Shown here one piece after another: positions 55,031 through 64,000 of a stretch of DNA of 64,000 bases. The DNA is taken from positions 1-64,000 of the forward strand of contig JASJFT010000084.1 of the NCBI GenBank assembly GCA_030770425.1. The letters run 5' to 3'. The first letter of the stretch is position 1. The number at the start of each line of letters is the position of its first letter. The notes under the pieces are model-generated. The model did no database searches and was not told the origin of the DNA. It worked only from the letters and a program-made list of their open reading frames with translations. A program made the translations under genes and the position numbers. This stretch comes from Darksidea phi. Taxonomy: Eukaryota; Ascomycota; Dothideomycetes; Pleosporales; Lentitheciaceae.

Positions 55031-57670
55031 TTAACAAGTCGTAGAGCCGCCTGCTCACGTCATGCGCATTGTTATGCGAATCAGGAACAAAGATGTAACT
55101 GTACTATTCGGATTCACAACTGTACTGGAGACATCCGGCCGAGCATCATAAGAATAGCACTTGAAGCTCCGACAAGGGCAGTTGGAGGATCAAAAGTGGA
55201 ACCAGCGTCACGAAAAGTACCTTTGCCACTCCAGAAAGGCCTGTGATGTTAACGCCGGCGCCAAGTCCAGAGACCGGATGTACGAAGCTGGTATGCTTGC
55301 ATTGAAGCTGACAGAGCACCTTGAGGCACTAAACCGTCCACTACCTGTGTATGGGCGTTTTCGAGGATGGACTAGACGATTAGATGATAGACATGTACAT
55401 GAGTAGCTCGTGAAGCTTTGCGGTGAACTGAAGCGACGCAGCATTTGGAGGGTTAGTTCCTATAGAAGAATAAAAACAAATTAAGAACTAGAAGGCTAGG
55501 CTCGGTATCAAGGGGTACTATATATATGGGTTGTGGTATGCAGCTATGCGGCGATTGTTATATACGACAACCTTGCAACGTTTTAAGGGCACTCTTCACG
55601 CGCTAAAGTGACCGAGCAACTGAAGCTTGAAGAAGCGGTGGCATTCGTGAACTTTGGAGGCGTGCGAGCGCTCATGCGCATAATCTGCTGTGGAACGCAT
55701 TAGTATCTATGAGCTCTTTTTCCAATACCATACTAAGACTATCTTCCATGACTAATGCTGATTTCACTGACCCTCTGCTTGACACTTCAAATTTTGGAGC
55801 GCATTTAGGAGCCATAACAAGTGTCAAGACTGGAGGGATCGGAGAAGGACATCGTCCATGGACAAAAGCGCGGTACTGATATTTAACGGCTTTCTGGGGT
55901 CTAAACCTGCGACCAATGGCGCCCATCGTCACTTTGCATCAGCAAGGTGCTGGAAAGAACGCCTAACAAACTCCACACAGTCGTGGCGATCTATCTTATT
56001 TCCGATCCAAAACAAGTGAGCAGCGGATGAAAAGATACGAGGTCACGTCGAGCGCTCAGCGACGTAGGCCGCGCTACATCACCGATATCTCCTTCTTCCT
56101 TTCCTTCCTTTATCGTACAGCTGGCATAGTGCACGGATCTTGTTGATTGGCTTAGCGATTTCAGGCCTCGTTGCAGGCGCGTTCTATGTAGCGTCGTTTT
56201 TAGGCCACTTTAGAATGTAAATTGCATGTCTGATAGGGCCTTAGCACATCTGTGAACATTTGGGCTACAATAATAGAGACGAGTGGGTAAGTCGAAGTAC
56301 TGAGAGTGGCAATAATAACAAAAACAGCATATTTGTAAAGAAAACCAAAGTTAATTACTATTTTAAGCCCTAGTGTAAAGCTACAGGTATCTGTGTCTTG
56401 CCTGTGGGTCTGTCGTCCACGGCGTCGATACTAGCAATCCTTATTCGAATGAACAACAGACCATCAAAATCGCAGAACCTCTTTTTCCAAATTAATTCCT
56501 TTATCGCCGTATGTTAACATATTAGCAAGATCAGTCTTGCTTGTCACCCGTTCGACGGCACAAGTCGACTCAAGCGGCATCATCTCTTATAACCGAGCAA
56601 AGGCCATTCATCATGTGTAGTACTCGACAATGTGTCGAGAGGGCCATGTGTTCCATTTAGAGTCTGCGTCTTCTAGCGAACGCAAAAGTTACAGATCAGT
56701 CGAATCGCGACATCGAGCCGTTCAGCAGCAGACAATGGACATCTTGAGGCGTTCAGTGCGATTAATCAGCTCGACGACTTCTTTCATAGGGGCAATGGGC
56801 TTGTCCGTAATGGGACGGATACTTCGAGTCTTGAGAGTTCCCGACTACTGGGAAAGTAACGTTAACCGCTTCCGACGCCGTCCAATGCACTTACTAATTG
56901 GGACCATGTAGGTCCGTATAAAGTGGCCACGCACGGCACAGGAAAATCAAGAAGATACAATGGACAAATGAATGAAGCAGTCGCTAGGCGAACGAACGCG
57001 CCGTGCGTTGCACCGGCTGTGAAATAGCGGAATGCATGTTTGAGTGGAAGCCGTAAGAACTCTGGAGAGACATAGTGTTGAACTGGGGATTTTTGGAATG
57101 CAGTACACATTAAGGATTTTGGCATAATGAAATGAGCGCACATGTGGTGTACCACACAGGTGGTCGCATCTAACGGAACGGCTACTGCAGCATCGTAGTT
57201 TGAAGGAGCTCAGACGCAACACCTTTTTTAGGTCGACTGATAACCTGACCGTTCTCTTAATGCACCTTTACAGTAGGTTCGACGCAATGCGCCATGGTCG
57301 GACAGGAGCGAATGCTTTGCCTGCGCTTATTGCACACCTAAACCGGCTTTTTTGCCATGCCCACAACTGCACCCCCTCACAGTTTTGCGATTCCGCACGA
57401 ATTGGCGCAGACATGCCTCAGGCCATTAATGCAAATGCTCGTCATTTAATATGCCGGAGTCGGGTCCGACACCTATTGTTTCAGCTTCCCGCAGGGCGGG
57501 CTGCGTCCAAAAAGAATTCCCCGAAAAGTTAGCGCATCTTTCCACACTTTGGGGCCTCAATTGCCCTCCTTGGAAGCATGAATGTGCGCAAGGGCCAGGA
57601 TAATGCGTAGCTCGGGTACCAGCTTCGAATTTGTGGCATTTGAGTTCTTCGATCGAATGCTGGAAGTGGG
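55031..57670. other. 2.6-kb gene-poor region
   Basis: No frame longer than about 110 codons and no family motif is present. AT-rich DNA lies around 56280-56530. Polypyrimidine runs occur near 56090-56115. I see no tRNA, transposon ends or long repeats. Confidence 0.45.
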
Positions 57671-58846
57671 TTAGAGGGCTGCAAGGCATGCCCCAGTGAG
57701 GAGCAGTGCGGATACGACGGATGGGATTAGGCGGTGTGCGCTGTTCTCCTGGGAGTCCGTGGATGGGGCTGGGCCTGAGGCCAGTGTCGAGGTGTTGCTG
57801 CTGCCGAGGAACTCGTTGTTGCGAAGGAGCGACGCGATGTCCGCCGCCATTGCTTCGTGGATTGGTGGTGTTGGATGCAAGATATCGAGCCAGAAATACT
57901 GCTTCTGCGGGATGCCGCAGGTGTTGTTGAAGGATTCTTCGTCGAATGTACGCCTAGGCTCTAGTCAGCGCTTCCATTTTCGCGTCGAGTGGGTATGGAA
58001 TGGGACAGCTTACGCAGAATATGCTGGGCAAAACCCCGTTGTGTTGGTGTAAACCTCCGTTTCCGGTCGACTCTGCGGCTCGTCCAACACTGCATCAAAC
58101 AAGCTGAACGTATCAAGCATGAACACTGTCACATCTGTCCGCCGCTGTGTGAAATTCTGCGCCATGCTCGATATCCTCGTATTGAAATCCTCAATTGCGG
58201 CCCTGCTTAAGGCAACTGTAGCGTTGCCCTGGCCCATAATCAGTGGTGATCGATGCACGGCTGGGACGTTCATGAAAAGAAAGTTTCGTGCGCCCGCTTG
58301 GTACAACTCATCGACCAGCTGTGCGTACGTGCGGAAGATCTGCGTATGCAGTGCTGTCATGTTGGCGCGGCCCATCCTGGAAGAGGCGTTGACGTCGTTG
58401 ATACCGAAGAAGCTCGTGAACAGCGTGTTGTTAGACTTCCACTCCGCTTTCGCGTCCGTAGCATTCGGCGCATAAGTTGGTAAGAAGAATTGCTGCACCT
58501 GCTGGTCCATCGGCCGCCGCCGACTCGACATGCCAAAAGAGTTCACGGTGGCACCGCCCATGGCGAAGTTGTAGCTGAAGACGAGCGAGTCGTTGTAGTT
58601 GTAGGTGAGGAAATCGATCCAGTTGCGACCATTTGAAAAGGTGCGGCCGGGGAAAGCGGGATTGCCCAGAGGGTTGTCGACGTTCGGTTGGGTGCCGTTG
58701 ATTTCGAAGCGGGTTGCAGTGTAAGAGTCGCCGAAGACGAAGATGTTGGAGATGCCGTTCCATCCGGGCCAGTTCGGTTGGGACTGGGCGTGGGTGAGGT
58801 CGAGGAGCGAGGAGAGCAGGAAAAGGAGGATGCGCGAGAAATGCAT
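57671..58846 (-). CDS. Secreted GDSL esterase/lipase with likely GPI anchor (371 aa)
   Basis: An SGNH/GDSL hydrolase, possibly a carbohydrate acetylesterase of the CE16 type. Exon 1 is 58846-58014 and exon 2 57953-57671, with a 60-nt intron (GTAAGC; CTGAC branch; CCTAG). A signal peptide covers residues 1-20 (SRILLFLLSSLLDLTHA). Block I is FVFGDSYTA with Ser41; block III is FFGIND at 146-151; block V is WLDILHPT with Asp301 and His304 (DxxH). The catalytic residues are complete. After residue 330 comes a Ser/Thr-rich linker and then a hydrophobic end (VVSALLLTGACLAAL), typical of a GPI-anchor signal. An upstream in-frame extension to 58984 would mask the signal peptide, so the start at 58846 was chosen. 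Expected at the cell surface or wall. Confidence 0.92.
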
Positions 58847-59204
58847 ATTCGCGTGAATTTGTCGGATGGCCTGATATGAGAAAGTAAGAATGGACGACGC
58901 AAGATATACATAACGATTTCGGGCTGCCTGCTCCACATCATCGTCTTGCCTGAACCTCTGAGCATACAAAGCGCTCTTGAACATGGCCTAGCCTTGCCAT
59001 CGGTTTCTTCCAAATCCTGAGGACTACATGCTACCGGATAAAGATGTGCGACGCTTTTGCGAGCATGAGCATCTACCCCTGCCGGCGCTGGAGAATAGTT
59101 GCTTAACGTTGCCCCTGCACCGCCCATACAGCCGGGATTCATCCGGGGTGGAGCCCAGACTGTAGAAAAGCATAGGTTGCAGGGCGGATGCATCGAGATG
59201 TATT
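58847..59204. other. Promoter side of the GDSL gene
   Basis: No gene is supported. A minus-strand in-frame extension of the GDSL gene up to 58984 is unlikely to be used. Confidence 0.45.
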
Positions 59205-59345
59205 GTTTACAATGTGAGGGGTATTGCTTAAAACGTGGAGAGCCTGGCTTACAACGCGGAGTGCCTCACTTACATCTGGACTGCCTTGCTTATAATGTGG
59301 ACTGCCTTGCTTACAATGGGGTGCCGTGCTTGCGATGTGACGTGG
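59205..59345. repeat. Degenerate ~21-bp minisatellite
   Basis: About six imperfect units built on TGGACTGCCTTGCTTACAA follow each other, the central two nearly identical (TGGACTGCCTTGCTTAYAAT). Outer units differ by substitutions and one or two lengths. The array lies in the gap between the divergent GDSL and DUF1772 genes. Confidence 0.75.
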
Positions 59346-59505
59346 AGATAATGCACACGGCACGGAATGGAAGTGGGAGGCGGGAGAGCTGACTAGGCAT
59401 ACTGATAACGAGCCAAACACATTTATGTGCCTATTCCAGACCTCTGGATGATGTTCAGCGTAGGCGTGTGATCCAAGAGAGGAGCATTGTCATCGTCATA
59501 TCACA

Positions 59506-60237
59506 ATGGACAACATCACGCCCGCCATCCAGACGTACAGCATCCTCGCCGCCGCGATGGCAGCGGGAGCCAACCTCGCCACCTCCATCATAACCTTCCC
59601 CGCCCTCTGCCACGCCATGGGCCAGACCCGCGTCACGCAATGGAAGATCCTTTACGACAGCGGCTCCGTCTCTGTCGTTAGCACCGCCCTCACTTCGGCC
59701 CTCGGCTTCGCAACCCTTGCGTACCGTACCACGCTCGCGCCCGCCCTCGCCCCGACGGGCGACATCTCCCACGGGAAGCGCAATCTATATGCCGCTACGG
59801 CCGTGGCCATGTTTGGGCTGGTGCCTTATACGCGCATCCTCATGCTTGGGACCATCGATGAGCGTTCGAGGCGGGCAACCGAGGGCAAGGCGGCGGGCGA
59901 GAAGGCGGACTCGAGGGCGCTGGTGGAGCGGTGGGGGGCGCTGAACTTCTGGAGGGGCGTTATGATGGTGACGGGAACGGGGCTGGCTGTCTGGGCAAGC
60001 GTTTCCAAGTGGTCGTCGAGGAAAGGTTGCTGGAGAGAAGAGATGTTACATCATGCGGCCAGATTCCGCTTCCTTAATCATCCAGATCGGCATTTGCTAA
60101 GCGTCCGGAACGTCAGCACTTCCCGACCCGACTCGTTTAATACGAGCATTACCCATCACGGTCCCAATTACCAATATTACTTCCCGCCATGTTTCCATAT
60201 GTTCCGAATCCGAGACGAGGCCCTAGCGGCATTTTGA
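59506..60237 (+). CDS. DUF1772 (anthrone-oxygenase-like) membrane protein
   Basis: Small integral membrane protein of the DUF1772 family, which includes fungal anthrone oxygenases of polyketide pathways and many relatives of unknown role. Four hydrophobic helices fit the family: SILAAAMAAGANLATSII, SVVSTALTSALGFATLA, AATAVAMFGLVPYTRILM and WRGVMMVTGTGLAVWASV. The family feature of a Trp-containing segment after the third helix (LVERWGALNFWRG) is present, and so is PYTRILM. Family members usually end just after WASV; here the frame continues about 75 residues (KWSSRKGCWREEML...), which may be a read-through of an unrecognised intron or a true extension. No polyketide synthase is in the window, so a biosynthetic role is not supported locally. 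Confidence 0.87.
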   Translation: MDNITPAIQTYSILAAAMAAGANLATSIITFPALCHAMGQTRVTQWKILYDSGSVSVVSTALTSALGFATLAYRTTLAPALAPTGDISHGKRNLYAATAVAMFGLVPYTRILMLGTIDERSRRATEGKAAGEKADSRALVERWGALNFWRGVMMVTGTGLAVWASVSKWSSRKGCWREEMLHHAARFRFLNHPDRHLLSVRNVSTSRPDSFNTSITHHGPNYQYYFPPCFHMFRIRDEALAAF

Positions 60238-60273
60238 ATCTTTGCAATCGCTGGCTCGCTCCCGCGACATGAC

Positions 60274-61371
60274 ATGCTTGCGAACACGCGCCCGCTCGCC
60301 ATCGGCCTTATCACGGGCCTTCTCCTGGCAGTATTTTTGCAGACGCTTTTCGCGCAATCGGATGTCGAGCTTGCCTCAGGACCCGCTCCTCAGTCTGCAT
60401 CCCAGAACATGGCGTCGGCGCTGAGAAATTCGTTACAAATTGCCCAGCAAGTGCTGCGCCGCGGGGGGTACAAAAGCCATCGATTCGCACCACATTCAGC
60501 GCCAACTGCACACTCGATTTCGTCTTCAACTTTCAGACCTACTCTATCTACTACCTCCACCGCGAACAAAGCCTTCTCGACCACTTCCCCCAACATGGCT
60601 TCCTCCAAGTCCTTCCTCGAGGCCGTCAAGGACCGCCGCACCATTTACCAGCTCAACAAAAAGGCGCCCATTTCCGACAAGCAGATCGTCGACATCGTCA
60701 ACACGGCCGTCAAACACGTCCCCTCGTCGTTCAACTCCCAGTCGGCCCGTGTGGTGGTTCTACTGAACGAGGACCATGATACCTTCTGGGGCTTTGTGCG
60801 CGATACGTTGAAGCCGATGGTGTCCGAGGAGCAATGGGGTCATACCGCCGCGAGGGTGGATGGCTTCCAGGCAGCATATGGAACTGTAAGTGTTTGACAC
60901 TTTCTTGCCATCCTTTCTGCAGCGGGGCCGTGGTTGCACATGCGGCGCAGAAAGAGCCTCAACCGCCCCGCCACTAGCCCCTCCAGCCCCACCATCGTCA
61001 CCACCCTTCCACCACCCCTCCACCAGAATCCCGACTGACCCGAACAGATCCTCTTCTTCGAAGACCCCGAGCCCGTCGAAAATCTCCGCAAAACCTTCCC
61101 CATGTACGCGCACCACTTTGGCGACTGGTCCGAGCACACGTCGGCCATGCACCAGTTCGCCCTCTGGGTCGCCCTCGAGGCCGAAGGCTTCGGCGCCAAC
61201 CTGCAGCACTACAACCCCATTGTCGACCAGAAGGTGCAGACCCACTACAAGATCCCACTCGAGTGGAAGTTGAGGGCCCAGTTGGTGTTTGGAGGCAAGG
61301 CGGGAGAACCCGGCGACAAGCAGTTTGAGCCCCTTGAGAAGAGGGTTTTCGTGCATGGTGCTAAGGAGTAG
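60274..61371 (+). CDS. Nitroreductase-family protein (Frm2/Hbn1-like) with N-terminal leader
   Basis: An FMN-dependent nitroreductase-like protein of the fungal Frm2/Hbn1 group. Exons are 60274-60885 and 61048-61371, with a 162-nt intron (GTAAGT; CTGAC branch; AACAG). The core begins MASSKSFLEAVKDRRTIYQLNKK at an ATG at 60595, giving 204 residues, the usual size. It continues with VPSSFNSQSARVVVLL, a glutamate-rich FFEDPEPVENL, the HFGDWSEHTSAMHQFALWVALEAEG helix and LQHYNPIVD. An upstream in-frame ATG at 60274 adds 107 residues: a hydrophobic helix (IGLITGLLLAVFLQTLF), then a Ser/Thr/Arg-rich region resembling an organelle leader. A third ATG at 60409 begins MASALRNSLQIAQQVLRR, which alone looks like a mitochondrial presequence. 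Which start is used decides the cell location. Confidence 0.93.
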
Positions 61372-62587
61372 ATGCGAGGTGGTGTATGTCCATTTAGCGT
61401 GCGATATCTATGAATTTACATGTTGAACATTGCTTTGTTTGCATTCGATGAAAGACTGTTTTGCTCGTTACACTAAAGGTGCTCCTCACATGTGTAGTGC
61501 ATACTGCGGTATTCACCGTCTTTTGAGTAGCATCCATCTCGTCATCTGTGGGCATAGCCTGTCTATGTTCCTCTGGGTGTGAGCACGATAGGTCTATAGG
61601 ACGAAAGCTCTCTGCAAAAATTGGAGGCAGACGGCTTGCCCCTTGTGGGAATATCCCCTTCGACGTGCGCGCAAACCCCAGGCTGTATCCCCAATACGGG
61701 ACGGCTAAACCCTCCGAAAGCCACCGAGGTCTCCGTGGCGGTCGGCACGGCCCTGCACAAAAGTCCGCTTGCGCCCGGCACACCTGCGCTAAATCATCTT
61801 CCGAATCGATGATTCTTAACCCCGCTTCAAAGATTGTTTCCTTCTTCGCAGCCACGCATCCTCAGCAGTGTTGATTCTCATCTTGGAAGGGTGTAGATCC
61901 TTTACCCTTTGCATTTTAGACAGTGTTTCCCCTTCGGTGCGTATTCCGGCCGTGGTGACGTTTGTGCAGGGGTAACATGGGATGACGTCAGGATCGGCGG
62001 TGGATGAACGCAAAGCGGGACAAAAGCTTTGAGGCGCCCTGGCATGGCAAAGCTTGTGGGATGATCGTGTGCGCCTTGTTTGCGTCGATTGTGTCTAGTA
62101 TGCCTTGTAACGCTCTCCTTGCGTAGAATGGTGATGTCGTGGTTCTTAGAAAAGCGGCAGTCTAAACACACATAAAGCCCCAACCCCCGGGGATTCACGA
62201 TGCCATGACAAACGTTTTGGTGTAGCAGAGCAGCGCGACTCGTGCTTCTCGACCCACTATTCCCATTAGCTCGCGCGCATTTGACAGGCTGTCACGCGAG
62301 GAACTGAATAGTGTTCTGCTCGTGCCATCTCGTCAGCAACAGGATGTGCGATGACGGCATGCTGGGATTGCGCCTGTGACCTGCCTGCTTTCAGTGCTCC
62401 TATAGCGCGATGGAACGCCTTACTCGCGTGCCGGTAGTATATATGATGTAGGCTGCCCTCTCTTCCCTCGACCTGTTCCCGCTCTGAGCTGCTGGGTGGT
62501 TTGGGAACCCTGCATATTTGACGTCAGGGTCTTCATTTTTTCACCTAATCATCAGCCTCATCCTATAACAATAAGATAAGATAAAGC
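61372..62587. other. Intergenic, promoter of the MFS gene
   Basis: No gene is supported in this 1.2-kb stretch; the longest frames overlap on opposite strands around 61400-61870. The last 60 bases (CACCTAATCATCAGCC and A-rich sequence) look like a leader for the transporter. Confidence 0.5.
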
Positions 62588-64000
62588 ATGGCCTCCGCAC
62601 GAGAACGGCCGTCCATCCAACACCCCCCTGCCACCATCACCCCCGAAGCCGAACAAGAAAAGAAACAATCATCCCCCGACTTGGACACGCACGTCGAAAA
62701 CCCCGCCGACGCCACCGACTCACCCGCTGACCGCGCCTTCTTCGAGAAATATGGCACCTACGACCGCTATGAGATCACCGAGGAGGACTGCTATGAAGAG
62801 CTGGGGTTTTGCTTTCCGACATGGAAGAAGTGGCTGATCCTGAGCATCGTGTTCACGGTGCAGGTTTCAATGAACTTCAATACGAGTCTGTACTCGAATG
62901 CCGTGCATGGCATTAGTGAGGAGTTTGGCGTGAGTGCGCAGGCGGCGAGGTTGGGCGCTGCCATCTTTCTTATCACGTACGCTTTTGGCTGCGAGTTGTG
63001 GGCTGTAAGTCGTCTTCCGAGTGATGAGTGTGAAGTGAGTAGGTGCTGACGTGGTGTAGCCTTGGAGTGAGGAACTCGGCAGGTGGCCTATCCTTCAGCT
63101 CAGCTTGTTTTTCGTAAATATCTGGCAGATTCCTGTGGCTATTGCGCCCAACTTCGGAACTATCCTCGCATTTCGCGCGTTGGGAGGTTTGTCGACGGCT
63201 GGTGGCTCAGTGACGCTAGGCATGGTTGCCGACATGTGGGAACCTGACGCCCAGCAGTATGCAGTTGTAAGTGTCCCACTATCTTTCACTGCGCAAAGCA
63301 TGCTCACAACAACGTGAAGGCCTTCATTGTCTTCTCCTCGGTCGGCGGCTCCATCCTCGGCCCTGTAGTCGGCGGCTTCGTCGAGCAGTACCTCGCCTGG
63401 CGCTGGAACATTTGGATCCAGCTCATCTTCGGCGGCGCCACGCAAATCGTGCACTTCATCTTCGTCCCCGAAACACGCTCCACCATCATGATGGACCGCA
63501 TCGCGAAGAAGCGTCGCGCCGAGGGAGAGAAGCTCGGAAAGCCCGTCAACATCTGGGGGCCCAATGAAATCACGCCGTACAAAGACCGCTTCTCTGCCCG
63601 CGAGATCCTCGTTACATGGGTTAGGCCGTTCCGCATGTTCTTGACGGAGCCGATCGTGCTGGTGCTTTCGCTGCTCAGCGGATTCTCCGACGCGCTTATT
63701 TTCATGTTCATCCAGAGTTTTGCGCTTGTATATAATCAGTACGACTTCACAGCCTCCCAAGTTGGATTGACCTTCGTATCCATTGGCATCGGATACTTCC
63801 TCGCTTGGATCTCGTTCATCCCGGCCATCAAGCGCAACACCAAAGAGCGCCACACAAAACCCGACGACGAACACGCCCAGTATGAGTCGCGCCTATGGTG
63901 GCTCTTGTATACCGCGCCGTGCTTGCCTATCGGTTTGATCGGATTCGCATGGACATCAACCGGCCCACCCATTCACTGGATCGCCTCCATGATCTTCGCA
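62588..64000 (+). CDS. MFS drug:H+ antiporter, DHA1 (12-TM) type, 3' incomplete
   Basis: A plasma-membrane exporter related to fungal DHA1 multidrug and polyamine carriers. Exons: 62588-63004, 63060-63266 and 63320 onward; introns of 55 and 53 nt keep phase 0. The last uses an AAG-type acceptor (GTGAAG). A hydrophilic N-terminus of about 80 residues ends with CFPTWKKWLI, the usual start of helix 1. Helix 1-2 has NTSLYSNAVHGISEEFGVS; motif A is weak and appears as PWSEELGRWP; GTILAFRALGGLSTAGGSVTLGMVADMW is helix 4, and SSVGGSILGPVVGGFVEQYLAWRW is helix 5 with motif C. A long cytosolic loop follows, then helices 7-10 to the window edge; 435 residues are visible, with roughly 100 missing. The substrate is unknown. 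Confidence 0.95.

Noticed and set aside
55031..57670. Possible transposon in the 2.6-kb empty region
   Set aside because: No terminal repeats, no transposase motif and no long duplicated sequence could be seen by eye.
63095..63874. 259-codon minus frame opposite the right-edge MFS gene
   Set aside because: Shadow frame; its charged, low-complexity sequence mirrors the transporter's third codon positions.
1..64000. CRISPR array, bacterial operon, prophage or integrated virus
   Set aside because: No regularly spaced repeats, no polycistronic spacing with ribosome sites, and no capsid, polymerase or integrase motifs were found.

Overview
The window is chromosomal DNA of a filamentous ascomycete (Pezizomycotina; Dothideomycetes-like by overall impression, not proven). 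The evidence is short spliceosomal introns (mostly 47-160 nt, GTRAGT donors, YAG acceptors, CTRAC-like branch points), fungal-only families (Zn2Cys6 regulators, HET domain, fungal BTB proteins, MFS drug pumps, DUF1772, NmrA-like) and CT-rich leaders behind TATA boxes. I see no bacterial operon structure, tRNA, rRNA or CRISPR array.

Layout. 0-3 kb: a 5'-incomplete unknown protein (+) and a decayed HET gene (-). 3-9.4 kb: mostly non-coding, with a four-exon BTB gene (-) at 6.4-7.75 kb. 9.46-11.86 kb: a clear DOA1/UFD3/PLAA orthologue (WD40-PFU-PUL, Cdc48 cofactor). 12.7-17 kb: a small PPxY protein, a DUF2237-type protein and a five-exon Zn2Cys6 regulator. 17-24 kb: sparse, with small unknown genes, a single-pass membrane protein with a PPxY motif and a second BTB gene.

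25-43.5 kb looks like accessory DNA. Intact genes (14-TM drug pump, BSC6-like MFS carrier, an aspartic-protease fold lacking its second catalytic Asp, a 677-residue intracellular PA-clan serine protease, a short-chain dehydrogenase) alternate with relics: a possible quinone-oxidoreductase tail, a carboxylate-carrier fragment in an AT-rich island, an SDR with tandem TAG codons and no YxxxK segment, and a Zn2Cys6 regulator broken across several frames. Several nonsense changes are CpA to TpA, the signature of repeat-induced point mutation (RIP).

44-55 kb: a CorA-like membrane protein with 7 or 8 exons, a multi-pass membrane protein, a degenerate crotonase, an F-box protein, an NmrA-like reductase and a poorly resolved unknown gene. 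55-57.7 kb is empty. 57.7-64 kb: a GPI-type GDSL esterase, a small minisatellite, a DUF1772 protein, a nitroreductase with a 107-residue leader, and an MFS transporter that runs off the right edge.

There is no PKS, NRPS or terpene-synthase core, so I do not call a biosynthetic cluster. The most unusual items are the intracellular PA-clan protease, the pseudo-aspartic protease, twin 15-bp palindromes exactly 30 bp apart at 31.8 kb, and the CorA-like protein without a GMN motif. Exon boundaries were placed by eye from splice signals, reading phase and family resemblance; no alignment or search was run.
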